Origin: a candidate division KSB3 bacterium
Lineage (GTDB): Bacteria > Moduliflexota > Moduliflexia > Moduliflexales > Moduliflexaceae
Assembly (NCBI GenBank): GCA_002748425.1
Contig: PDSJ01000024.1
Coordinates: forward strand, 30,568 to 94,567
Length of the DNA stretch: 64,000 nucleotides
Direction of reading: 5' to 3'
The translations under genes were made by a program, and so were the position numbers. The notes beneath the pieces are model-generated. The model did no database searches and was not told where the DNA came from. It worked only from the letters and a program-made list of their open reading frames with translations. Below, piece by piece: positions 26,174-35,805 of the stretch (the stretch's first letter is position 1; each line of letters opens with the position of its first letter).

Positions 26174-28582
26174 ATGAAACAGAAACGACTCTCTCCTTTA
26201 CTTCTTGCTGTCGGGGGGTTATGTATTCTTTGTCTTCTGTGTTTTTCTCCACTCCTCTTTTCTGGCGAAATTATCAATGCAACCGATATTTTGACGCAGC
26301 AGTATTTCTGGAATGTCTTCATTAAAGAAAATCTTTTCAGTGACCCGTGTTTTAGAACCTGGCTGCCCTATATCAATGCCGGAACTCCCTTTGGCGGCGG
26401 GCTGGACCTGCTGTTCCGCCCAGTCTCTTTGCTAACGCTTATGCTTCTCCCTGCGGATATCGCCATCAATTATGAAATGACGTTTTACCTTTTCCTGGCC
26501 GGCGTCTGTATGTATTTTTACATGCGGGAACTGAAGGTCGCCGCTTTCAGCGCCTTTCTCTCGGCGCTCTTCCTGATGTTGAGCGGGCAGCTTGTCTCCC
26601 TGATGAATGCGGGACATGTGAATAAACTTGGCGCTATCTTTCCGACAGCTCTGGTCTTTTGGGCGTTTGAGCGGGCCTTACAGCGAAAGACCCTGCAGGC
26701 GTTCCTGCTGACTGCGGTCATCTTGAGTTTTCAATTTTACCAGGGGCATATCCAGATTTCGTTTTATCTCTGTATTGCGATTGCGCTGTATTATCTCGTC
26801 AGAATGGCGATACAGTGGAAACAGGAGGGCAGATGTGCTCCGATATGGAAATTGACTGCCTATGCGCTCGTCATGGTGCTTGCCTTCCTGCTATTATCGG
26901 CTTCAGGATTTCTGCCGTGGCTTTCCTTTGCAAAAGTGTCTGAGCGGGCGGAAGGCGTAAGCTATGAATTTGCCACAAGCTGGTCGATGCCGCCGGAAGA
27001 GCTTGCAACGTATCTCATCCCGGGCATGTTCGGCTTCCGCCGCCTGAATCACTATGAAGATGAGCATATCGTTCCGTATTGGGGGAGGATGCCGTTTACC
27101 CAGACCGGCCATTACCTCGGCTTGCTTCCTCTGCTTTTCATGCACCTGGCCCTGTGTTTTGTCCGTAATAAACATGTTCTGACGCTTGGGATACTTGGCA
27201 TCGTTATTGTGCTGCTGGGAATGGGGAAATATTTTCCGCTTTACAGGTTGTTATACGATTACGTCCCGGGTTTCAATAAATTCCGCGTCCCGCAAATGAT
27301 CCTTTTCCTTTTCGCGTTTAGCGCATCAGCTCTGGCAGGATTTGGCGCGGAGTGGCTCTTTTCGGGATGGTCGGCTGCCAGAGAGACACGTCTGCGGATT
27401 TTTATACTGGCTTGTCTTGTCGTGCTGATGCTTGCAGGCGTGTTTGTCGCGCTGTTCCCCAACCTTGAACCTGGCTTGCTCTCGACCTTTTCAGAGATCT
27501 TGTCTCGAAAAGGGGCGACGCAGGAACAGGCTCAGGTCCGTCTCAATTCGATCTTCCAGGAAAGCGTAAAATTTTTCGTACTCTTCGGCATGTCATTGTG
27601 TACGATCGGTCTGCGCCTGACCCAAATCCGCCAGCGTTGGCTTTATACCGCGGTCCTACTCGTCTTTCTTGTTGATATTGGCCTGTTTAACGATAAGTTC
27701 ATTGACACGATCCCGTTAAAAGGTTCCCATTACACGAGTGAAAATGACACAATCCGCTACTGTAAAGAGAATCCCGGTCTGTATCGCGTTCTGCCCATGA
27801 CACATGAGCCAGCCACCTATAATGTCTCGAATAAATTTGTCTCTCATAAGCTCGCGAGCGTATCAGGCTACGAGGCCGTTGGTGTGCAATATTATAACGA
27901 ATTTATAAGGCAGATACAGTTGGGAAGTCCTTTTGTGGATATGTTGAATATCAAATATATTATCCTGCCGAAACATGTCGAGCTGAACGGAGAGCCGATC
28001 GAAATCGGAAAAGTGGTCGGCCCATATAAAGTGGTGATGGATGCCGATGCCGTGCTGCTGGAAAATTTGAACGTACTCCCACGGGCCTATGCGGTCCACA
28101 AGGCCTACCTGGCGCAGTCGAAAGATGAGGCGTTTTCGATCATGCAGCACCCCAGCTTCCATCCTTATGAATCTGTTGTGATCGAAGAACAGCCTCAGAC
28201 AGCGCTGTCAGCAAACGCCACGCCTTCATTGCAGTCAATGGTGGAAATCAGCCATTATCAGACCAGAACTATCAAGATGCATGCCACAATGGCCGGTGAT
28301 GGATTTGTTGTGCTCAGCGAAAAATTCTATCCTGGCTGGAAAGCTTATGTCGATGGACACGACACAACGATTTATAAGGCCAATTATACCTTGCAAGCGA
28401 TCGCTTTATCAAAAGGAGAGCATGAAATCATATTTCGTTTTGAGCCGGTCCAGTACATGCTCGGCTTATGGATCACAATATTAAGCTCTTGCAGCTTCTT
28501 GGTATTTGCGGCATATCGCAGATACATGTCGTCAAAAAGACGACTGAATAATGATGCAATGCCTTTTCCGGTCAATCCTTGA
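26174..28582 (+). CDS. YfhO-like polytopic membrane protein (GT-C type)
   Basis: 802 aa with about 12-13 hydrophobic segments in the first 520 residues and at the end, plus an extracytoplasmic globular part at about 530-770. The first loop contains the acidic ATDILTQQY motif, as in GT-C transferases, and FYPGWKAYVDG near residue 720 is a recognisable YfhO hallmark. YfhO-type proteins use lipid-linked sugars for surface glycosylation, for instance of lipoteichoic acid. In this operon it probably performs the outer-face glycosylation step. Confidence 0.85.
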   Translation: MKQKRLSPLLLAVGGLCILCLLCFSPLLFSGEIINATDILTQQYFWNVFIKENLFSDPCFRTWLPYINAGTPFGGGLDLLFRPVSLLTLMLLPADIAINYEMTFYLFLAGVCMYFYMRELKVAAFSAFLSALFLMLSGQLVSLMNAGHVNKLGAIFPTALVFWAFERALQRKTLQAFLLTAVILSFQFYQGHIQISFYLCIAIALYYLVRMAIQWKQEGRCAPIWKLTAYALVMVLAFLLLSASGFLPWLSFAKVSERAEGVSYEFATSWSMPPEELATYLIPGMFGFRRLNHYEDEHIVPYWGRMPFTQTGHYLGLLPLLFMHLALCFVRNKHVLTLGILGIVIVLLGMGKYFPLYRLLYDYVPGFNKFRVPQMILFLFAFSASALAGFGAEWLFSGWSAARETRLRIFILACLVVLMLAGVFVALFPNLEPGLLSTFSEILSRKGATQEQAQVRLNSIFQESVKFFVLFGMSLCTIGLRLTQIRQRWLYTAVLLVFLVDIGLFNDKFIDTIPLKGSHYTSENDTIRYCKENPGLYRVLPMTHEPATYNVSNKFVSHKLASVSGYEAVGVQYYNEFIRQIQLGSPFVDMLNIKYIILPKHVELNGEPIEIGKVVGPYKVVMDADAVLLENLNVLPRAYAVHKAYLAQSKDEAFSIMQHPSFHPYESVVIEEQPQTALSANATPSLQSMVEISHYQTRTIKMHATMAGDGFVVLSEKFYPGWKAYVDGHDTTIYKANYTLQAIALSKGEHEIIFRFEPVQYMLGLWITILSSCSFLVFAAYRRYMSSKRRLNNDAMPFPVNP

Positions 28583-28762
28583 AACGATCTTTATAAAAAG
28601 GACTTCTCTCTTGCTGCGCACTAGCTTTTTCGTGAAATCATGTGTGCTTGTCCTGAAAGGTCCTCTGCTATTTGTCAAATGGGGGCCGGAGCGAACACGT
28701 GCCGGTCAGATCATCACAGGCCCGGGTGTTTCTCTGGCCTGAATGTTATCAAGATATCAAAA

Positions 28763-29773
28763 ATGACTTTTCCGACACTTTCTGTCATTATTCCCAGAAA
28801 AGCTCAAGAAAGCGCTGAGGCCGCAGTACAGGCGGTGCTGCACTGTGACTATCCGCAGGAGCTGCTTGAGATTATCGAGGTTCTGGGAGAAAATCCCTCA
28901 CGACAGCGGAATCTCGGGGCTGAACGAGCGCAGGGAGATATTCTCTATTTTCTTGATAACGATTCGATCGTCACGCCGGATCTGTTTTCACGGGTGATGA
29001 TACATTATACGCGCGCAGAGTCCGGAAAAACATGCGAAGATATTGCCGGTGTCGGCGGACCGAATCTGACCCCGCAGAACGACGCTTTCTGGCAAAAGGT
29101 CTCGGGTCATGCGCTGGCGTCCTTCTTCGCTCATTTCAAAATGGCCTCCCGCTATAAAGCGATTGGGACGGTCCGTTTTAGCGATGAGCGCGAATTGATT
29201 CTGTGCAATTTCAGCATTCGGCGGGACGTATTCTTACAGGAAGGCGGTTTGAATGAACAGTTATACCCAAATGAAGAGAATGAGTTTTTAAACCGTTCGA
29301 TCGAGCATGGGCATCGTTTCCTCTATGATCCTGAGGCCTCGATCGAGCGCAGCCGGCGTAAAGATATGCGCAGCTTTATCCGGCAGTTATCAAACTACGG
29401 TCGAGGACGGGCCGAACAAATATTGGTTGAGGGCTTTTCGACGAAATCCTTGCTCTTTTTTCTGCCATCTGGCTTCCTGCTCTATCTCCTTGTGTTACCG
29501 ATTCTGAACATCGGTTTAAAAGAGCCGTGCTGGACTTTTGTTCCGTTCCTGCTCTATCTGATTCCAGCTTTGCTCTCAGCCTTACAGTCGACATGTGAAG
29601 CAAAAAATCTTTTTTTACTGCCGCTTCTTCCCTGTTGCTATCTCATCATGCACTTGTCATACGGGGCTGGTCTGCTCTTCGGATTTGCAAAAGCAGCACA
29701 TTGCTTAAAAGAGCAGGAGCCGCCCAGATCCCAACAGGTGGAAGTGATAATCAGAAGCGCGTTGGGAAAGTGA
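28763..29773 (+). CDS. Membrane-associated glycosyltransferase family 2
   Basis: GT-A fold transferase of about 336 aa. LSVIIPRKAQ starts the domain, LYFLDNDS has the metal/UDP-binding acidic motif, and the acceptor part is around LNEQLYPNEENEF. Three hydrophobic segments at the C-terminus (about 230-315) anchor it to the membrane. The start is uncertain: ATG 28763 gives the family N-terminus but has no ribosome binding site; an upstream in-frame codon at 28640 would add 41 unlikely residues. A 180-base gap separates it from the YfhO gene, wider than elsewhere in the cluster. Confidence 0.85.
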   Translation: MTFPTLSVIIPRKAQESAEAAVQAVLHCDYPQELLEIIEVLGENPSRQRNLGAERAQGDILYFLDNDSIVTPDLFSRVMIHYTRAESGKTCEDIAGVGGPNLTPQNDAFWQKVSGHALASFFAHFKMASRYKAIGTVRFSDERELILCNFSIRRDVFLQEGGLNEQLYPNEENEFLNRSIEHGHRFLYDPEASIERSRRKDMRSFIRQLSNYGRGRAEQILVEGFSTKSLLFFLPSGFLLYLLVLPILNIGLKEPCWTFVPFLLYLIPALLSALQSTCEAKNLFLLPLLPCCYLIMHLSYGAGLLFGFAKAAHCLKEQEPPRSQQVEVIIRSALGK

Positions 29774-29783
29774 TGTCTCAAGA

Positions 29784-31268
29784 TTATCTGTCATAAATTT
29801 TGGTAAACAGTTTGAGACGCTCAAGCGCATCTTGCGAGATCATGTCCCAGGTGAAACGCCAGGCCCAATTTCCTCCCAGCGTCGAAGGCGTGTTCATGCG
29901 GGCTTCGCTGCCAAGCTCCAGAATATCCTGAAGCGGAACCATCGCCATATCCGCGACTGACGACCAGGCTGCATGGATGAAATCCCAGCAAATGTCTGTT
30001 CCAGTGCTCTGGAGGTAAGTTCTGACCATATGTTTATCCTGTTCACTGGCTTTTTCAAACCAGCCTCTGGTCGTATCATTGTCGTGTGTACCGGTATAGA
30101 CGACACAGTTTTTGTCATATGTGTGGGGAAGATAGTCATTCTTTTCCCCGGAGTCAAAGGCAAACTGCAAAATTTTCATGCCCGGAAAATCGAAAGCCTC
30201 CCGTAGTGCCACGACATCCGGTGTAATGACCCCGAGGTCTTCAGCAATAATCGGAAGTCTGCCCAGCGCTTCTTCAATCGTCCGAAAGAGTTCTTCGCCA
30301 GGCCCCGGTTCCCAACTTCCCTTGATTGCGGTGCGTTCGCCGGCAGGAACCCGCCAATATTTCACAAAGCCGCGAAAATGGTCGACACGCACAATATCTA
30401 CCAACTCGAAGCTTTTTTTAAAACGCTCGATCCACCAAGTGTAGCCACGCTCTTTCATCAGCTCCCAGCGGTAGAGTGGATTTCCCCAGAGCTGGCCGGT
30501 TGCGCTGAAATAATCCGGTGGCACTCCGGCAACGTATTCAGGCCGGCCTTTTTCGTCAAAGTAGTAGAATTCCGGATTTGCCCAGGCATCCATGCTGTCA
30601 AACGCCACAAAAATCGGAATATCGCCGATAATGCGTATTCCCTTGCTGCCGGCATACTCTTTCAGCGCGTGCCATTGTGTAAAAAAGAGGAACTGGATAA
30701 ATTTTTGATAGGAGATCTCCTGCACTAATTTTGTCCGACAGGAGGCAAGCGCTGCCGGCTGCCGGGTCACAAGCTCTTCGTCCCAGCTATTCCACACCGC
30801 GCCACCATGCGCATCTTTCAATGCCATGAAAAGCGCATAATCTTCAAGCCAACGACTCTGGGCTTCACAAAAGGCTTCGAACAGCGACGTGTATTCTGAA
30901 CGTGCCGAAGCAAGAAAATGACGATGCGCTTTCATCAGCATCGCTGTTTTATACTGAATAACCGGCCAATAGTTTACCGCGTGATCGTCAAAAGGATCGT
31001 GCTTCAAATCCGCCTCATTCAGCAGCCCGATTTCAACAAGGGCTTCCAGGCTAATCAGCAGGGGATTTCCAGCAAAGGCTGAGAATGATTGGTAGGGGGA
31101 GTCGCCGTAGCCAGTCGGACCTAATGGAAAGATTTGCCACAGTTTTTGCCGGCTTTCGACCAGTATATCAATGAAACGATAGGCATGCTCACCAAGATCC
31201 CCAATTCCGAACGGTCCGGGCAGGGAGGTTGGATGTAAGAGGACACCACTCGAACGCTCAAATTTCAT
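29784..31268 (-). CDS. malQ: 4-alpha-glucanotransferase (amylomaltase, GH77)
   Basis: Cytoplasmic enzyme that moves alpha-1,4-glucan segments between maltodextrins, releasing glucose. The 494-aa length is typical. GH77 motifs: RSSGVLLHPTSLPG at the start, VRVDHFRGF with the nucleophile Asp, IAEDLG with the acid/base Glu and GTHDNDT with the third Asp. No other glycogen or maltose genes are adjacent. It converges with the end of the glycan operon with a 10-base gap. Confidence 0.96.
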   Translation of the reverse strand: MKFERSSGVLLHPTSLPGPFGIGDLGEHAYRFIDILVESRQKLWQIFPLGPTGYGDSPYQSFSAFAGNPLLISLEALVEIGLLNEADLKHDPFDDHAVNYWPVIQYKTAMLMKAHRHFLASARSEYTSLFEAFCEAQSRWLEDYALFMALKDAHGGAVWNSWDEELVTRQPAALASCRTKLVQEISYQKFIQFLFFTQWHALKEYAGSKGIRIIGDIPIFVAFDSMDAWANPEFYYFDEKGRPEYVAGVPPDYFSATGQLWGNPLYRWELMKERGYTWWIERFKKSFELVDIVRVDHFRGFVKYWRVPAGERTAIKGSWEPGPGEELFRTIEEALGRLPIIAEDLGVITPDVVALREAFDFPGMKILQFAFDSGEKNDYLPHTYDKNCVVYTGTHDNDTTRGWFEKASEQDKHMVRTYLQSTGTDICWDFIHAAWSSVADMAMVPLQDILELGSEARMNTPSTLGGNWAWRFTWDMISQDALERLKLFTKIYDR

Positions 31269-31412
31269 ACAGGGGTTTCTCCTGAAAACGTCGTTGGTTC
31301 GACATACGACCTTGCGTCGACTACAGCTCGGCTACGGCCTTTCCATGACTCTGTCGAGGACTCGGTGCAGCCCACTCTCCTGACGTTGAAAGGTGGGCGC
31401 AGCATCGTGAGT

Positions 31413-31991
31413 TCAGACTGTACGATCGTCATGATCGCCGAAAATATCCTGGAACTTTTTATTTTCAGGGGAATTTGTCGTCCGTGAAGCGAACAATCTG
31501 TTAAAAACGCCTCGTTGTTTCTTTTGCCGTTTCTCTTGCTTGAGTTCTTCCTGTTGAATCTGATTTTTCACTCTCATCATTAACGGAAGTGCTTTAGACT
31601 TGGCTTCTTCAAGCGACTCCTGATAATGATGCAGCAAGTCTTCAATTCGCAGCAGGGCCATCAGTTCAGCCCAAATTCCGTGACAGCCGGCACAGCGATA
31701 AAGTTGAATATTGGAAGAATACGCATACGTATAAGGCATCAGGACATTCTGATCACAGTCGGGACAGGCGAGTTCGGCTTCATAAATCGTCTCTGATGAA
31801 GGCTCGCCGCTGTCCTCATGCGTTTCTGCATACTCTTCAGCACCGGGAAGCTTTGTAAATCCTATATGTTTGACCTCTCGAAACTGGCACTCTTTGAACC
31901 AGAAGCCGCGACAATCGGCACAGTACGAAAGTTCCAGGTCTTGATAGTCGAATTGCGCTAATGACTGGTGACAGTTTGGACAGTTGTTCAC
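31413..31991 (-). CDS. Zinc-ribbon protein with two zf-TFIIB-like units
   Basis: About 192 aa. Two zinc ribbons each have the zf-TFIIB pattern: CPNCHQS with CADCRGFW, and CPDCDQN with CAGCHGIW. A basic, glutamine-rich coiled stretch and a charged tail follow. Function unknown; such proteins are widespread single-copy hypotheticals. GGAG at 31999-32002 is seven bases from GTG 31991, while ATG 31997 is only one base away, so the GTG is favoured; longer starts reach 32093. Confidence 0.75.
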   Translation of the reverse strand: MNNCPNCHQSLAQFDYQDLELSYCADCRGFWFKECQFREVKHIGFTKLPGAEEYAETHEDSGEPSSETIYEAELACPDCDQNVLMPYTYAYSSNIQLYRCAGCHGIWAELMALLRIEDLLHHYQESLEEAKSKALPLMMRVKNQIQQEELKQEKRQKKQRGVFNRLFASRTTNSPENKKFQDIFGDHDDRTV

Positions 31992-32247
31992 TTGCATTCT
32001 CCACAAATTAATGTTGCTGACCACATATTTCAGCTCGATATGCACAGGAGCCGAAGCCTCGGCCTGCATTATGCCTAAGATCACTGTATACATGCAACGA
32101 GATCGTATTTCTCTGCGACAAAATGTCTAGAATATGTGAGATTTCCTGTCAAGGTTTTTCCATACGACCTCCGCTGCTGCAACCGATCGCTAAGGGTGAA
32201 AGCCGTCATTGTATGCAAATTTTCTCTAAGAAAGTAGAAAATTTTTA

Positions 32248-32281
32248 TTGACAAAATTTCCAACTCTCCGGAAGCTTACCT
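32248..32281 (+). promoter_or_regulatory. Probable promoter of the tRNA cluster
   Basis: TTGACA at 32248-32253 lies 35 bases before the first tRNA. The -10 is not well defined; GAAGCT and TTACCT are the candidates in range. Confidence 0.4.
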
Positions 32282-32288
32282 GTGTAAC

Positions 32289-32360
32289 GCGGGAATAGCT
32301 CAGTGGTAGAGCATCGCCTTGCCAAGGCGAGGGTCGCGGGTTCAAATCCCGTTTCCCGCT
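32289..32360 (+). tRNA. tRNA-Gly (GCC)
   Basis: Complete cloverleaf of 72 nt: acceptor GCGGGAA/TTCCCGC, anticodon loop TTGCCAA with GCC, and a TTCAAAT T loop. The CCA end is not encoded. Confidence 0.97.
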
Positions 32361-32372
32361 TTTTGTATTTAC

Positions 32373-32444
32373 GGCGACATACCCAAGTGGTTAAGGGAGC
32401 GGTCTGCAAAATCGCCATCTCCGGTTCGAATCCGGATGTCGCCT
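32373..32444 (+). tRNA. tRNA-Cys (GCA)
   Basis: Acceptor GGCGACA/TGTCGCC, anticodon loop CTGCAAA with GCA, and T arm CCGG-TTCGAAT-CCGG. It lies 12 bases after tRNA-Gly. CCA is not encoded. Confidence 0.97.
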
Positions 32445-32459
32445 TCCTCATTTTAGGTC

Positions 32460-32548
32460 GCCGGGGTGGCGGAACTGGTAGACGCCTGGGACTTAAAATC
32501 CCATGGGAATTTATTCCCGTGCCGGTTCGAGTCCGGCCCTCGGCACCA
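32460..32548 (+). tRNA. tRNA-Leu (TAA)
   Basis: Class II tRNA with a long variable arm (TGGGAATTTATTCCCG). Acceptor GCCGGGG/CCTCGGC, anticodon loop CTTAAAA with TAA. Unlike its two neighbours it encodes the CCA end. Confidence 0.97.
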
Positions 32549-32559
32549 CAATGAATGAG

Positions 32560-32597
32560 AGCGTTTCATCATTGAGTTTTGGATGAAACGCTTTTTT
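32560..32597 (+). terminator. Terminator of the tRNA cluster
   Basis: AGCGTTTCATC pairs with GATGAAACGCT (11 bp), followed by a run of Ts. It lies 12 bases after tRNA-Leu. Confidence 0.88.
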
Positions 32598-32610
32598 TAT
32601 TGTCTGCGTT

Positions 32611-33246
32611 ATGGCTCAACGCTATCCAATACCGGCCCAGACGACTCGAACGGAATTGATCGTGAAGCGCTCGCGCTTTATCGCGACTGTGGCGGCTGCC
32701 GAAACCGTAGAGGCTGCTCGTGCCTTTATCCGGAAGATCCGAGATGAAATGCCGGATGCCACCCATCATGTCTATGCCTTCAGAATCGGTTACGGCAGCA
32801 GCATCAATGAGGGCCTTTCGGATGATGGGGAACCGTCCGGCACTTCAGGTAAGCCGACCATGGCTGTCTTGCGGGGAGCAGATCTGGGAGACGTTGTTCT
32901 CGTGATTACGCGCTATTTCGGCGGCACGAAACTCGGAACCGGCGGTTTGGTGAGGGCCTACAGCGACTCTGCGAAAGCGGTGTTAGAGCAGTTGCCGCTG
33001 CGGGAAAAACTTTCGGTCTCAACCATCGTGTTTGCTCTTCCCTACAGTAATTACGAGCAGGTCAAACGCATGCTGCCAGCTTATCAGGCCCGCATTCTTC
33101 AGGAAAATTTTTCCGATCGTATCACTCTGACTCTCAGTATTCCTGACGATCTTCTGCAAAGCTTTTCAGGGATGATCTCCGACTTTACCGTCGGTAATGC
33201 TTCCCCTGACTTTGCAGACCTGGAAAGTCAGGCCGGGTCAAATTAA
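32611..33246 (+). CDS. IMPACT/YigZ family protein (UPF0029)
   Basis: 211-aa protein with the UPF0029 N-terminal domain: KRSRFIATVAAAE, ATHHVYAF, LSDDGEPSGTSGKP and RYFGGTKLGTGGLVRAY, then a C-terminal DUF1949-like ferredoxin-fold part. Homologues include bacterial YigZ and eukaryotic IMPACT; the bacterial role is unsettled, with links to translation control proposed for the family. It starts 13 bases after the tRNA terminator with no visible ribosome binding site. The N-terminus matches the family, so the start is probably right. Confidence 0.92.
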   Translation: MAQRYPIPAQTTRTELIVKRSRFIATVAAAETVEAARAFIRKIRDEMPDATHHVYAFRIGYGSSINEGLSDDGEPSGTSGKPTMAVLRGADLGDVVLVITRYFGGTKLGTGGLVRAYSDSAKAVLEQLPLREKLSVSTIVFALPYSNYEQVKRMLPAYQARILQENFSDRITLTLSIPDDLLQSFSGMISDFTVGNASPDFADLESQAGSN

Positions 33247-33388
33247 TGCTTGACTCAACTCCTGAGAGTATTACTATTGTTCTGAACTGTTTTTACCGTC
33301 CTTAATGCCGTCAAAAGCAGGGGAAGCATCTGCTGTGTCAGTGTGCAGCAGATGACAACGACAGGAAGAAAGAATACAGTCATACCTC

Positions 33389-35791
33389 ATGGAAAAGACA
33401 CAAGACGCATATCATTTACAGCCCCAGGAACATGAAAAGGCTTTGCAAGAGCCGAAACCGCCACGATCCTTTTCGAGAACGTTGTTCCGGGTCGTGAAAG
33501 TGTGCTTTCTTCTTGTCCTTGTGTCCGGGGCCATTGGGACCGGCATCGCTGGCGGAATTTTATACAGTTTGTATACTGAGCTTCCGGATATTAACCGCCT
33601 GGAAAAATTTCGCCCCAGCTTAGTGACGAGGGTCTACGACAGAAACGAGGAACTGATTGGAGAGTTCTTCATTCAAAAACGCGCCTTACTGCAATATGAT
33701 GAAATTCCGAAAGACTTCATCAACGCCCTGATCGCCGTTGAAGATAAGCGCTTTTGGACCCATTTTGGCGTCGATCCGATCGGTTTCGCCAGAGCAATGG
33801 TGGCGAACGTAAAATCCGGAAGTTTTGCAGAGGGCGCCAGCACCGTCACTCAGCAGCTCACCCGGCTCCTCTTTCTGAGTTCTGAAAAGAAAATTCCCAG
33901 AAAACTGAAGGAGATGATGCTGGCGATAAAGATCGAAGAAAAGTATCGAAAACTTCTGGGGAGTAAAGAGACGGCTAAGAAAAAAGTTCTGGAAATTTAT
34001 AGCAATCAGTTTTATTGGGGGCATGGAGCGTATGGCCTCCATTCTGCAGCAAAGCTGTACTTTGGGAAAGCGGTCGATGATCTCGATCTCGGTGAATGCG
34101 CTATGCTGGCCGGGATTCTCCAGCGTCCTGCGGGTCATTCTCCCATCAGGAATATCGAGCAGGCCAAAGCCCGTCAAAAGCATGTGCTGGCCCGCATGGT
34201 AGAAGAAGGTTTTATCAGTGCTGAACAAGCGAAAAAAGCCGCTGACGAGCCTTACATAAAACACATCCTGCCGGAACATCAGATCAATAAAGCTCCCTAT
34301 TTTGTTGAATATGTTCGACAATACCTGGAAGAAGAGTATGGCTATCGTGTGTATCAGGAAGGTTTGGAAGTTCATACCACACTAGATCTCCATCTCCAGG
34401 ATACGGCCCGCGAGGCTGTTCGGAAAAATTTACGGAATTTTCAAAAACGTCATGGCTATCAGCTCTACGATCAGGATATTTCCCCGGAACAACGTGAGGA
34501 GCGCATCAAAATCTTTCAGGAGAAAGAATGGAAGGCAGTCCCTCAAAAAGACGACATTGTCCACGCAATTGTCACCGGGATCGAGCGGGATCGAATCGAT
34601 GTACGCTTAGGAGAGTATCGCGGTGCAATCGTCCGAAAACATTTTAAAGGACGCTTTAAAACCCCTTCAAAACATTTAAAGCGTGATGATATTATTCTGG
34701 TAAAAGTGCTGGAAGCGGATGATGCCGGACAAGCACTCACGCTTCAACTGGATCTGGAGCCGATGGTTGAGGGCGCACTGCTCTCGATCGATCCACGTAC
34801 CGGCCATATCCTGGCCATGATTGGAGGTTATGATTTTTATCGCAGTAAATTTAACCGGGCTGTTCAGGCCCTGCGTCAGCCTGGGTCCTCCTTTAAACCC
34901 TTCGTCTATTTAACCGCGCTGGAACGCGGCTTTACCCCGGCGACGATCGTGGTTGATGAACCGTATAAGATTGTCACGAACCCACAAACAGGGGAAAGCT
35001 GGATGCCGGTGAACTATGGCGGAGGGCATAAAGGTCCGATGCGTTTGCGACACGCCTTGGAGACCTCTACAAATGTTGTTGCCGCTAAATTGATTGAACA
35101 GGTGGGGATTCATTCCGTGATTGACACCGCGCGCCGTCTGGGCATCACGACTCATCTCAATCCCTATCCCTCGCTGGCGCTCGGAGCCTCTGAAGTGTAC
35201 ATGAAAGAAATCGTGTCGGCGTATTGTGCGTTTGCAAACCGAGGCTACCGTATTGAGCCAGTGTTCATCACCAAAGTGCTCGACAGTCAGAAGAACGTTC
35301 TTGAAGAAAATATTCCCCGTGCCCGACAGGTTCTGGCTGAAGATACGACCTATTTATTGGTCTCGATGATGGAAGGCGTGGTACAGCGTGGCACTGCTGC
35401 CAAAGCGAAGGCGCTGGGACGACCGCTGGCCGGGAAGACCGGAACGACCAACGACAGCACGAACGCGTGGTTTATCGGCTATTCCCCGTCTCTGGTGGCA
35501 GGCGCCTGGGTGGGCTACGACGAAAGCCGTAAAACACTCGGAAGTAAAGAGACCGGTGGAAAAGCCGCGTTACCGATTTGGATGGATTTCATGAAGGAGG
35601 CTCTGAAAGATACGCCCCCTGAAGAATTTCCCGTGCCTGCGGGCCTGACCTTTATAGACATTGATACGGCAACCGGCCTGTTGACTGCTCCCGGATGTTC
35701 CGGTGAGGTACTGAAAGAAGGATTTAAGAAAGGCACGGAGCCGAAAGAATTTTGTTATGACTATCAGGGGGCAGGACCAGCCTTGTACTAG
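33389..35791 (+). CDS. mrcA: Bifunctional penicillin-binding protein 1A
   Basis: Class A PBP of 800 aa that polymerises and cross-links peptidoglycan. One N-terminal membrane helix (about 36-65) is followed by the GT51 domain with the catalytic Glu in AVEDKRFWTHFG and EGASTVTQQLTR. The transpeptidase domain has PGSSFKP with the active Ser, SxN as STN, and KTGTT. A long linker between the domains contains an OB-like insert, as in Gram-negative PBP1A. No ribosome binding site is strong. The neighbouring FtsW/FHA genes lie 6 kb away on the other strand. Confidence 0.95.
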   Translation: MEKTQDAYHLQPQEHEKALQEPKPPRSFSRTLFRVVKVCFLLVLVSGAIGTGIAGGILYSLYTELPDINRLEKFRPSLVTRVYDRNEELIGEFFIQKRALLQYDEIPKDFINALIAVEDKRFWTHFGVDPIGFARAMVANVKSGSFAEGASTVTQQLTRLLFLSSEKKIPRKLKEMMLAIKIEEKYRKLLGSKETAKKKVLEIYSNQFYWGHGAYGLHSAAKLYFGKAVDDLDLGECAMLAGILQRPAGHSPIRNIEQAKARQKHVLARMVEEGFISAEQAKKAADEPYIKHILPEHQINKAPYFVEYVRQYLEEEYGYRVYQEGLEVHTTLDLHLQDTAREAVRKNLRNFQKRHGYQLYDQDISPEQREERIKIFQEKEWKAVPQKDDIVHAIVTGIERDRIDVRLGEYRGAIVRKHFKGRFKTPSKHLKRDDIILVKVLEADDAGQALTLQLDLEPMVEGALLSIDPRTGHILAMIGGYDFYRSKFNRAVQALRQPGSSFKPFVYLTALERGFTPATIVVDEPYKIVTNPQTGESWMPVNYGGGHKGPMRLRHALETSTNVVAAKLIEQVGIHSVIDTARRLGITTHLNPYPSLALGASEVYMKEIVSAYCAFANRGYRIEPVFITKVLDSQKNVLEENIPRARQVLAEDTTYLLVSMMEGVVQRGTAAKAKALGRPLAGKTGTTNDSTNAWFIGYSPSLVAGAWVGYDESRKTLGSKETGGKAALPIWMDFMKEALKDTPPEEFPVPAGLTFIDIDTATGLLTAPGCSGEVLKEGFKKGTEPKEFCYDYQGAGPALY

Positions 35792-35805
35792 AAGAGAGGT
35801 TGCGC

